Origin: Steromphala cineraria
Lineage: Eukaryota; Mollusca; Gastropoda; Trochida; Trochidae
Direction: 5' to 3'
Length of the DNA stretch: 64,000 nt
Assembly: GCA_916613615.1 (NCBI GenBank)
Contig: OU744727.1
Coordinates: 15,136,093-15,200,092 of the forward strand
Positions 46,901-58,900 of the stretch are shown here, piece after piece. A program made the position numbers and the translations under genes. Position 1 is the first letter of the stretch; each line of letters opens with the position of its first letter. The notes beneath the pieces are model-generated. The model saw nothing but the letters and a program-made list of their open reading frames with translations. It was not told where the DNA came from and searched no databases.

Positions 46901-49900
46901 GCAATTACGTCGAGTCTCCATACCAGTATTTTCTGGAGACATCCATGTTTATCAAAGCTGGAAAGCTGCATTTATGGCTTGTGTGGATAGGGCACCTGCA
47001 ACCAATGAGTATAAACTGTTGCAACTTAAGCAATACTTGTCAGGTGAAGCTTCAAAGCTAGTCGAGTCTCTTGGCCACAATGCTGCTGCTTACGCCATAG
47101 CTCTTGAACGTCTTAAACGAAAATATGGGGGACACAGGCGAATCATAGCATTGGAATTAGAGGAAATAACTGCCTTCAGACCTCTTCGTCAGGGCAATGC
47201 TAAAGACATGGAACAGTTTGCAGACATGCTTGACACAGCTGTAGTCTGTCTTCGTGAAGCAGACAAATTTGAAGAGCTTGGGGATGGTTGTTTCTACGCC
47301 TTGTTGTTAAAGAAACTTACAGAGCAAATGATAACTCAGTATAAACGCTGGGACATTGAGCAGCAAAGGCAGGAATCTGTAGAGACACTTCGGCAGTGGC
47401 TTCTTTTTGAAGCTGAGCTTCATACCATTGCTTCGGAGACCAAGTATGGTTTCTTTGAGACTCGGAAATCAAACAATCAAGGTAGAATTTCGAAATCTTA
47501 CAATGGCTCTCAGAGTGCACAAACAGATATGTGTCAGTTATGTAATTTGTTGTCACATAGAATTTGCAAATGTGACGCATTCAAAGCGCTCACTACCCAT
47601 GGCCGTTGGAGAAAAGTTTGAGTTCTTTAGTTGTTCTGGAAGGAGTAAGAAAACTGAAACTGATCAGCCTCTGCATTGCAGATCAAACCCAGAGCCTTTG
47701 TCATTGGAAGATCAGAAGACTGAATCTGTACTTCCTTCAGTCTGTCTTTCACAGGAATCTCATTGAGCACTTCAACAGAGTTGGATATCCATTTTCTTGG
47801 GTGCATTCCTACTGCTGTCCATAGACTTTTCAGTTGATCATAGAGCTGAATGGCTACGCCGTCGCTGACAGCGCTATCCATACTATCATCCATGTAAGTT
47901 GACTTTGAGACCACTTCAGCAGCCATTGGATAAACTTCTGCATTCCTTCTAGCATGTTCCTGTGATACAAATTGCGCCAAAAAGGAAGAACAATTGAGAC
48001 CAAATACTACACGAGAGAACTCATACACTGTTGGTTCACGTTTGGAATCAAGTGATCTCCAAAGAAATCTCAGGCAAGATCTATCCTTTTGCAAACCTAT
48101 TGTCAGTTTTATTGAAGTGCAAAAGACGATTGTGAGTGGACGAACAACCACCAATCCCACACCTGCCCTTTTGATTGCAAGATTTGCCTACATGATCAGT
48201 GCCTAAACACTGAAAGCAAAGTTTGAGTTCTTTAGCTTTTCTCCAACGCTGGAAACAAAAACGAAATCTGCTCCAGTTTCCATGGTAACAGAACTTCGGA
48301 CAGAGACGCCATGGCGTTTGGAGCCTTCACGATTTTCGAATTTGAATAGACTTTGTCGTGTAACAGCCTGGGTGTTCAGGTTCATCCACAACTGCAGAGT
48401 TCCAATACTCTGAAAGCATGGTCCTCTTCTAGTTGAGGAAGTTGATGATGTCGAAACGAGGATATTGATAACGACTCAAAAGCTCAAAAGGAAGCCTTTC
48501 CTAAAGAATACAATGCCCATAAATTAGCAAGATAATTGGTTTGAGCCCAATTTTGGATCAAAATGATCTCATGAGACTTGGTGGAAGACTCAAACATGCT
48601 GACAGCTTGTCTTTTGAGGCAGAGTACCCTATCATATTTCCAAGGAAGAACTGGGTAACCAGTCTTGTGGTCAAATTTTACCATGAAAACGTTTTGCATT
48701 CAGGTACAAACAGCACACTCTCCGCTCTCAACAAAGTTTTGGGTCATCTCGGCCACAGAGGTAATTTGCGAATGTGAGAAAGAGTGTTCTATTTGTAAAC
48801 GCCAAAAATCAAAACCAGCCTCTCAACTCATGGGTGATTTGCCTGCAATGTTGCTCTTTGCGCACATTTTCTCAAGTAGGCATTGACTTTGTAGGACCTT
48901 TCCTTACCATCCAAGGTCGAGGGAAGACATGTACAAAAAGGTATCTTTGTCTTTTTACCTGCTTGGCAACACGTGCAGTGCAATTGGAAATTGCCGTTGG
49001 TTTGGATACCAATTCATTTCTAAATTGTTTCTTCCGAATGGCTCATCGTCGAGGAATGCCAAAAGAGGTCATTACAGACAATGGCCCAAATTTTGTTGGT
49101 GCTTCAAAAGAACTGAAGCAATTAGTCAGCAACCTGAATTCAAATCACGTGAATGACACCTTGGGTAGCAAAGGTATTGTCTGGAAGTTTAATCCACCCA
49201 GTGCTCCTCATTTCAGAGGAGTATTTGAGTCCCTCACCAAATCGGCAAAAAGGGCGATATTTGCAATTTTCGGTGGAGCTGATATCAACGATGAGGAGCT
49301 CATGACAGCTTTCACATCAACAGAAGCCCTGTTGTATTCCAAACCTCTTACCTATCAGAGTTCGCATCCTCTCGACCAGGAACCACCAATACCGAACCAT
49401 TTCATACATGGCCAGATGGGTGGTGAATTCGCTCCAGAGTTCAATTCTTATCACCCACAAAAGCGCTGGCGTCGAGTCCAGGAACTCGTTAGCCATACCT
49501 GGAAGAGATGGATGAGAGAATGGCTACCCACATTGAATAGAAGATAGAAGTGGTTCCATCCTGAGAGGAATCTTCAGATCGAAGATGTAGTTGTTTTAGT
49601 GTCAGCAGACACTCCTCGTGGTCAGTGGCCATTGGGTCGCATCACGAACACATTTCCAGGACCAGACAAACAAGTTAGAGTCATTGAAGTCCAGGTTGGC
49701 AAAAATAAGTTCACCAGACCTGTTACTAAAGTATGTCCTCTTGAGTGGTCCACAGTATCTACCAAGATGTAAATAGCTTCAAGGTATGTACATAGAACTT
49801 GTCAGGGTAAGTCTTTGTAAATATTTAACTGCAGTTTCAATAGGTTTGTTTCAGTTGATGTTTGAAGGATTTGTTTGATAGAATCCATAGTTCAATCAAA

Positions 49901-52900
49901 AAGGAGGGGTATGGTTTGAAGGGAATCTCAAACATAATTTGTTTGCATAATAAAACCTAAGTTACATCGTTTCTTAATCATAAACATATCACCCGAACGC
50001 AACTTTGAAGTTATCTTCAAGTTGCGACCGCTGCACAAGAAATTCGGCCACGTGCGTCTCGGCAGTGAAAGATTTCAGGCTACATGCGGCATTCTGACTT
50101 GAGCGTCCCTGTTGAAAGGACGTTTCAGATTCACTTTGAATTAGATAGTTTATCCCAACACTTTGATTAGATACTTTATGGGCAATTGTTAAAAACAATT
50201 GCAATAGAATACAAACCTTTAGTTTAGTTTGTTATAGAAATATTCTTAGATAGTTCATAGTACTCTGATAGTACTACCGAGAGTACCTTTTCGCTCTCCA
50301 GTGTATATTCTGTTGTAAAAAGTTGACAAATATGTAAATAATATCTCGGGTTTCGCATATAAGGTTTCTTTTCTCATTTCCATCAGTATTTTCGTCAGTT
50401 AATAAGTGTTATCACATTTAGTTGTTTGGATATTCAATTATGACACTCATATAAAAATAAATGTAATCATGTTTAGTTCCTTGCCACATAACCGTTACTA
50501 TCATACATCCTTTTCTCTCTCAGAAACGTTTTTCTTTACTTCTATCGAATCTTTTCTGCCTGATCTGTCTACATTCTTTTGAGCGTGTTTAAGGGCTGAA
50601 AAGTATTGCTGTCAACACGGTTAAACCCAAACTCACTCACGCATCCAAAACTACTTTCTCTCCATTTTGTATCACGCTTCCACATTCGTCCAAAACCATA
50701 ATCATCCAGAACAGTCACCATGGTGTTGTTCAACACTTACCACATCACGTCTGTATCTGTCCACTCTATCGTGAAGAACTGATCTCTTCCGCCTTCCAGT
50801 TTGTATAGAACATTCTCTATGAGAGCGTTGTGTGAACATTTTATCGAATGAGCAAAGTTTTTGGTTTGTCCGAGTACAGATAACACTTGAAACGAGAGAG
50901 CCTTCGTCGCTGTCGCACTCACAGTGATCAAAGGTTGATTGCCAACTTTTGAACTCAGGGAAATCGCTATCATTGAAGAGGTCAAGGTCAGCCCTGAAAC
51001 ATGACGATTGTTTCAGAAAACAAGTTTCAATGAGCTCAATCTAAATAAATTTAGATCAACAGATTTATTATTTTGTCATACTGTTGATCTAAGATTGACC
51101 AGTGTGAGAGGTCGTCCCGGTGACCTTTCGTATGCAAATAAGGAATTCGCGATTTGATCAATCAAATTCGACGTCACAAACAGTTCATTGTCGCGTGAAC
51201 GGAAGAAACATATAATAGCTTATGGCCTGTTCTCAATAATAGTGTGCCTTGAGAAAAATAAATCTTGTTTATGATACTGATACGAAAAATATCGGTAGGT
51301 TGATTTTATTTTGGTTGTATGAAATATTTTTAGTTTTATGATTGACAAAAATCAATATTTTTTTAATTATTTGGATAGAAATGAAAGAAATGAGTACAAA
51401 CGAGTTTGATAAAAAAAATTAGTTACCTCCCTTTGCATGAGGATTTTCGTAAATATTGACATTTATTATGCTCTAACTTTGTGATTATTATTCGCCACGT
51501 TAGTATCTGTGCGATGATCAATCATCATTTGTCATTGACAACTAGCAAATACGCTAAATCATTTTAAAATGAAAAAATATAATCTATTAATACATCCAAG
51601 CAATCGGATAATTCATCGCTCTGCTCCGCTCCAAATGACAGAGCTCCGAACATCATCCATTTCAAAAGATGTGCTGCGGAGTTGTTTTAACTTCCAGCGA
51701 GCTAGGGCAACTTTTCTGATTGGCCGAGCGGCTGATTTCAGAGGTCACCGGGATGACCCGCCTTACAGGCCAATCTTAGATCAACAGTATGACCAAATAT
51801 AAAACCTGTTGATCCAAATTTATTTAGATTGCAATGAGCTAGGCCTAATAGCTCTTGAGTTATGCTATTGAAACATATTTACTAGTTAGATTGCCGTGGA
51901 AACGGCCAAAATTATTGGTAAAATCAGTCGAATACCCGAAAAAGACACCTGCATATGTTAACTAGTTTTTTATTACGAGTTTCAAAGAGCTAGCGTTATG
52001 GTTTTTGAGAAACGAATAATCTGCATGGACGGACAGAGAGGTCATTCCCATATACCCCTAAAGATTTGTTCATGCCTTAAACATGACAATGTCCCGTAAC
52101 TTGATAATTGAAAGGCAAATATATTTGCAAAAATATTAATTTGGTAGGATGCATAAGTGCGTCGCGATGATCGCATGCAGCGCAACCATGTTGCAAATGG
52201 GAACAACAAATTTTATTTGATCGAGTATTCAAATTACTACTAAAATTAACTCCATTGATCAGACAAACAATACTGAAACGAGGCAATAACGAACAAGAAT
52301 ATTTCTGAAATGTCATTTGATTACCCACATTCACAAAATAATAATAAGGTATTTGAATCTTACCGCCATTTTGTAAATTTATCGGCACCAATTCCAATGT
52401 CTTCATCTGAAGGGTTGTTAGTAAAGGTTCCACACAACCCAGTTACCTTGCTCCGGTCTTCAAAGGACGGATAGAGTCGGATGTTAAAAAACTTCTTGTT
52501 TGGTTGAACGGTTAGCTCCACTCGTGATCCAGTTGGTAGGAATATCTGCAGAAAGCATGTCACGATTTTCATGTTCATTCTCAAGAAATGCTAGGACGAT
52601 GGTGGTGATCACAATGCATATGCTAGTCAATTATCCTCTCAGTAGTCTAATACAATGCAAGCATGGTATGTAATCCTGCTGAGAAGTATCGTCTTGCTTG
52701 TTGTATAAGTTATACAAAATATTAGCAACAAGTTGTACAAGTGATAACATGTACAGGTGATATCATACAAGTTATAACTTGTATAATAACGTCAATATAT
52801 ATACACCATATAAACGGCGTGACTCTGACTCTACTATATGACCGGGAATGAAAGAACTTTCTCCCGCGCTCATTTACACTTTATCATGATCATAGACTTT

Positions 52901-55900
52901 CAAGTGTAAGTCATTGAGCAGACGCGATACTGTCATACCTTATGTCATAAAGATACATGTAGGTCTGTATAGTGATATCTACATGTATGAAGAAGTTTGG
53001 CATTTCCCACTATGATCTCTAGATTGACATATATGATACACACATATTTGAGCTCCACCAGACAGACATTGCTTATATGCTTATATCATAATACTGAATG
53101 AATATTTTAACTATGTATATAAATATATGTCTTTCCAGTGGAGAGTTTGTACAATACAATTCGTTTTAACGGAATTGATTTATCCAATATACACTGTTAA
53201 AGAACATGTATTATGACATGTGGATAGATATGCAATATATGTTAGTTCCCTGCCCACAACCGAGACATAAAATAGGCAGGCATAATCAGTCATCTGTAAA
53301 TAATCGTCCAATATCAACCAAACTAGGTGTGAAGATAGAATGCAGTTTCAATTATAACAGGCAATTCAAATTTAAATATAAGAGTTTTGATTAAAAAGAT
53401 ATTTCATTTTAAGGCACCCACCCTCTAAATAAATAAATCAATTTTAAGTTTACTCTATTTTTTTTGGTCTGGGTTGATCCTCTCTGTCACGGTCCCACCG
53501 CACCCACCTCTGCGCATCTAACCAATCGTAAGAACGGCTTTCGATATCATGCTAGTAGCAGGTAACTCCAAGGCTATTTATAAAATGACTATGTCATTGG
53601 TTTGCTCATAACAAATCCAGAACGGTGTTTGAAATATGGCACAGAAACAAGAGAATTTCGCAATTATTTTTATGGATAATCAACTTCATTATTCTTTATT
53701 CAACCTCCTCAATTGTGTAAATATTCATAACTAATTAATCCCTCACTGAAACACCTGTAATTCAACTTCATTCACTGTGTAAACATCTAACTGGCTTCCG
53801 ACTTCGAGGGTTTGATGAAGCCATAACTAGACTAAGGCTAAATGGTGTATGTAACGGGTATATCTACTCAAATTGTCAAAACTTAAAACAATCTATGCAA
53901 AAAATGCAATGTCCAAGATACCACACACCACATTCTATTTGACTGTGGTAAATGGAAAAACCCACAGGAAACAACTCCTGAAAAAAGTAAGCGCCACACC
54001 CCATAGGAAGTGTTAGCCAGCATAAAAAATAACCAGTACCGATCACTATTCCTATTACATATTTATTTATGTTTAAATCAGTATAATGAATAGCCACTAG
54101 CTCTACACCCAAACTCATCACCATTTGTCTACCCACCCTATATCCCCGTACCCTATCAAAGGGAACACCACCATAGCAACAACCCAACAATTAAACACCC
54201 AGGAGCACCCTACACTAGCGAAACTAACCTCGAAAACCGCTTTCTATTGGTAAGTGTGGTCATGGTGACCTGCGACCGGAGTTTTGGGTGAAGCAGGTCC
54301 ACGGATCTCTCGTGCAAGCCTTTTTAAACAGGCACGTCGGCTCCCAAGGCGGGATTTTCACCTTTCGCCTTAAATAACATTCATCACTACCATGTTTTGG
54401 ATAACTGATAGGACTTGGGCACAGAGCAAACTGGTTAAAACTCTTCATTGAAAGTGTGACAACCCCGGCGCTTGACTTGATTGTAACAGGTAATTTTCTC
54501 TGTACCAAACCTTAAACTACTCACTGCCTGGCTATAAAACTAAAGTGTATTGCATGGTCACCCCCTGCACTTTGTTTAGGTACAATCCCAATAAGATGAC
54601 TTACAAGAAAGACAAAACGCACATTGCGAAGATTACAACTATGGAAACAACGGCAAATACCGGAATAAGTATGTCAAACAAAAAATATAAGTATATATCC
54701 ATTCTTCTACTTATCAAACAGATTTAAAAATCAAACATGAATAATAAATACCATTAACTATGAATACAATTCTATCACAACTACTCAACTAAGATTTCGA
54801 TTCCAAATACCACTCTCTTAAATCTCTAAAACTTTTCCCACAACTTATCAAGTATTGCTTTGACTATAACATTAATAAATAGACGTAAATTTCCATACAC
54901 AATATGTTTAATCTGTTTCAGGAACCAAGCTATCTCTCAAAACTAAACAAATTTATTTCCAATTTATAAAAACCTTAACTTGTTTATTCTACTTTATAAC
55001 ATTTTCTTTTATAATATCTAATACATTTTATTTATATATCTCTCTATTCTCTATTTTAAATTTCTTTACTTATCCTGTTAATTTTACATTGTCCATGGTC
55101 TGTTGTAAATTGTATGCCTTTCGCAATTAAGTCATGCGCCCTACGTCTGCGACATCACCAGAGGTGGAGACGTACACTTCAACATAACACAACACAACCA
55201 CTGTATCAATTGCTTGACGACGACATTAAGATATATGTCGAAACGTCGCTTTAAAAGAATAAAGAAGTTGATCTCACCAACTTCTAGAATGCCGATCAAA
55301 AAAACAAAACATTTTGTTCCCTGTCTTTGTGGGGGACATAAAACAAAGGTTATTTTAGTTCTGCTTTATGAGACATATTGAAGTTAATATAAAGTAATAA
55401 GTATTACATGTAACTTTGTGTTTACCTTATATGCAGTGTCTTTCACAAGAACCTTGAGAAGATCATTCCCATCAGAACAGTTGGCAAATAAGATTTTCGC
55501 GGGAGGTCCGGCACAGGAGTCGATTTTGAATATCGTTCTTCCAGCTCTTATTGCCACACCACACGGACAGCGGGGACCCGGTTTTCCAAACATACACGCC
55601 TGGAGCTTCATTTGAACCTAAAATAGTTTATTTTCAAAATACTTATTCATTTTTAGCAAATATAGTTTTGAAATAAGATGCAACTGTACGGTTTCAGAGG
55701 TCAGAAGAGTGTTTCATATTGTGGAGGTTCATAAGTGCAAATTAAATGTTACGGCATTATCATCTTTCATTAAATTTATAATTAATTCATACCGTTATAT
55801 TTAAGACTTACGCTGAAGATATAACCGAATGAATTGTTTTTATTTTTACTACACAGAAAAGATACCTCACATACCTCAAGCTCCAGTGTGTAATGTTGGT

Positions 55901-58900
55901 ATAAAACAAAGACCCCGTCGTGATCCTGAAACTCGTATTTGCTGTAACAGTGATTGGCATATATTGGATTTAGGGAAAAACTCAAGGTTTGATATCTATT
56001 TTTCAATTGTGCTTAAGGAGGTTGGATATCTTTGTTTCTGCACATCCGCAACAGTCAGATTATCAGATTGAGCTATTTTAAAGTTTATGCTATTTTGTTT
56101 ATTTTTCACTGCAAGTGTGAGATAAAAAAACTAAAAAAATAAATAATGATTTAGTTAAATAAAAAACAATGACTACGTTATATTTGTGAACATAAGTATT
56201 TGTTTTATGATAAAATTTATTTCACTAATTAACCTTAAAAACTAATGAAAATTTCTAAAAAGGGTAATGTTGACAATAAAGAGTTATCTCCCCTGGATGT
56301 TGATTTTCATTGATGTGGCTTAATTGAATGTGAATATCTCTGTTATCCGCTGGTGACATATCTTTTTTTCTTTTTAATCTTATTCTAGTGTGTATTAACT
56401 ATAAAATATATAATTTTCAAAAAAATCTTAATACGAGAAATCAATTTTTTTTCATAAAAGAATAATATTTTACAAAAATAATCATACAAAGAAAAAGGTT
56501 ATTTGTATGTATTTACTTCATATTATTTTCAAGTTCCCTTTTTCCGACTTAGTTTACTTCATACTGCAATGGCTTAATAGAAAAACATTTAAATATCAAT
56601 TATATTCCAAAGTTATCTTGAAAAGGAGTTTTTAAATTATTGTATTTTCATCATTGGGTGCCCTAACGGATGGGCCCTTTTTCGAACAAAAACTGTGGTG
56701 ACATGGTATTTTTATGACACAATTTGATTCAAGACATATTTTTCAACAAAATAAGACCAAATTTAGCTATTTCTTAATACCTCGATATTTTGTATCCAAC
56801 CTCCTTAAGATAAAGTTAATTCAATTTATGTTATTTATTTTAAGGTAAGAAAAAAAGCAAATAGCCATAAAATCATAATTGCCTACACAAGACGCAGAAA
56901 AAACTACTCACACACCGTCGTAGGTCCTCATATGTGGATCTTGGTTAGCATAGCAAAATGTTTGTGTCACTTTTGCTTCTTCCCGTGTCACTATGGCCTG
57001 TAATATTTGGATTCAAAAACCCCGCAAGTGTTTGTGAACATGCATATCACATATCATAGGGAGTTAGATGCAAATATAAATTTTTCCATATTATCATTCT
57101 GATGACCTAAAGTTAAAGATAAAGTTTTTATTTGCATAGTACATAAAATACCTCGAGTTCCTGTTTCTTGCATGGTTTACCCACACTTTATAATAATGGG
57201 TTTGGGTAAAGGTATCACACATGTACTATTTTGTTAAGACCCGTTGAAAAAGAAGGCAACTCCATCTGCTTCAATTGGAATGTAACGTTGTCCCTCTTTG
57301 CAATGTTACAAATAACAGCACCTAATGTCTTTCCTCAATATAAGTTTCTTTAATTCCTCTCTGAAATATTTATAATCTCTTTTGAACAACATGCCCTAAG
57401 CACCTCAATTATCCAAAGAACCTGTTTTTCAAGAAAAATGGTGACACCTTTGTCATTCTCCCGCAAGCTTACGACTCTCTTGACCTCCCTTAACAAACAA
57501 CACCCCGCCTCCAATTCACTGTTGAAAATGAAACTCACAGCTCCCCTTCCTTGACGTCTTAATACCCCGCACCCCTTACAATAGTATCAACAACTTTATG
57601 TACCGCACACCCACGCACACTGACCAGTACATCCATTTGACCCTATCCATCCTCTCTATAACTATAACTGACACTGCTATCCACTTACCCTCTGGTACCC
57701 CTCACTCTGCATAAAACACATCAAGCATGACTTCACCCAACTTAACTTATTCGTCAACTTTGTTCAAGTATCCAACTAAACTTGTTGACCATGTAATCCA
57801 GTCCATCCTTAACCCAGCGCCTAAACCAACTACTACCTGTGCCTGCTCCCATTCGCATCTCACTCTCCTACATAGGCGCGCAAAACATGACTTCACATTA
57901 GTCGCCCACTCAAGAGGAAAGCTCGTATAGACACTTACTTCTCCTAAAACCATCTTTTTGGCAAACGATAACAAAACTATCAACAGGAACCTAAAGGAGT
58001 GGTCTAAAAGCTGCGACAGTGGCAGCAACTACATTGGGGAAACATCCAGGCCACTCAACATTCCCATCAATGACTACAAGACGCTTAATCAGCTATTTAG
58101 GAACACATCACCAAATTCCTATCACACAACATGACATGATTACACTCAACACCGCTTTGCTGAAACTGTACATATTCTCCTTTTCCGCCTCTCTGTGAAT
58201 AGAGATCAAGGCTTATTCATTCTATCAGCTTACAGCCATCTAATCCGCCTTTAATTAACCACTCTACTCAACTGGCTTCCTTAATCCTGCCAACCCATGT
58301 CTACCTAATTTAATAATAATAATAAGTTTTATATAGGGCCTGACCTCATAAATTGAGCACTAGGCGTTTGACAAATTTACTAACTCACAAACTGGTGTCA
58401 ATCCCAACTTATGATTTCTTAGTTTCTTCGAAATTTATCCTTTTCTGTTACCTCATCATGTTGTTCATGTTCAAGGTTGACTCATTATCATACATGTATA
58501 ATTGCTATACCCCTCGTTCCCTATATGGTTAAAACGGTACAAGGACCTATACCAAAACGTCACTACTGTCAAATAAATAGGTTTTTCGTCAATAATTTCT
58601 CTTCCTAAACTGTACAAAATCTTTTTTTCTTAACCACTGTTTGTATAAAAAAATAAACTAATATTAAAACTTAGATTGTGTTACCTACATGTGTATTATT
58701 TAGATTCTAACCTCCGACAAGTGACCTTAGCCTTGTTATTCATATAACATATAATTGACTCATTCCCACAGATGTAATGAAACATCATTACTCAGAACAA
58801 GCAGAGTTGGTGTGACCTGTCAACCAGTTAGATTCATTCACATTACAGAGTCGATTGGGTACAGACGTGTTTTGTATCTCTCCCGATTGTTTGTTTTATA

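Larger units (their letters stand above)
46041..50713 (+). mobile_element. BEL/Pao-type LTR retrotransposon, degenerate and rearranged
   Basis: Direct repeats 46041-46253 and 50501-50713 (tcatacatccttttctctct ... atcatccagaaca) are the LTR ends. The left one is followed by tttggtagcagagcgtgg, which fits a tRNA primer-binding site. A polypurine tract (aaaaaggagggg) near 49898-49909 suggests the 3' LTR starts there and is about 800 bp long. Gag and integrase lie on the + strand, but a zinc-knuckle/RT fragment between them is inverted. The element sits in a gene B intron, opposite to the gene. It carries frameshifts and is not functional. Confidence 0.8.
31090..52391. repeat. Right arm of large inverted duplication
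   Basis: This is the mirror image of 1-17600, holding gene B exons from the VWD exon to the terminal exon plus the downstream spacer. It is longer than the left arm mainly because of insertions: BEL/Pao at about 46040-50713, a Helitron-like element at 40336-41627, a TIR element at 31582-32810, a MULE-like element at 51037-51831, a pogo-like MITE and a longer minisatellite. Confidence 0.85.
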
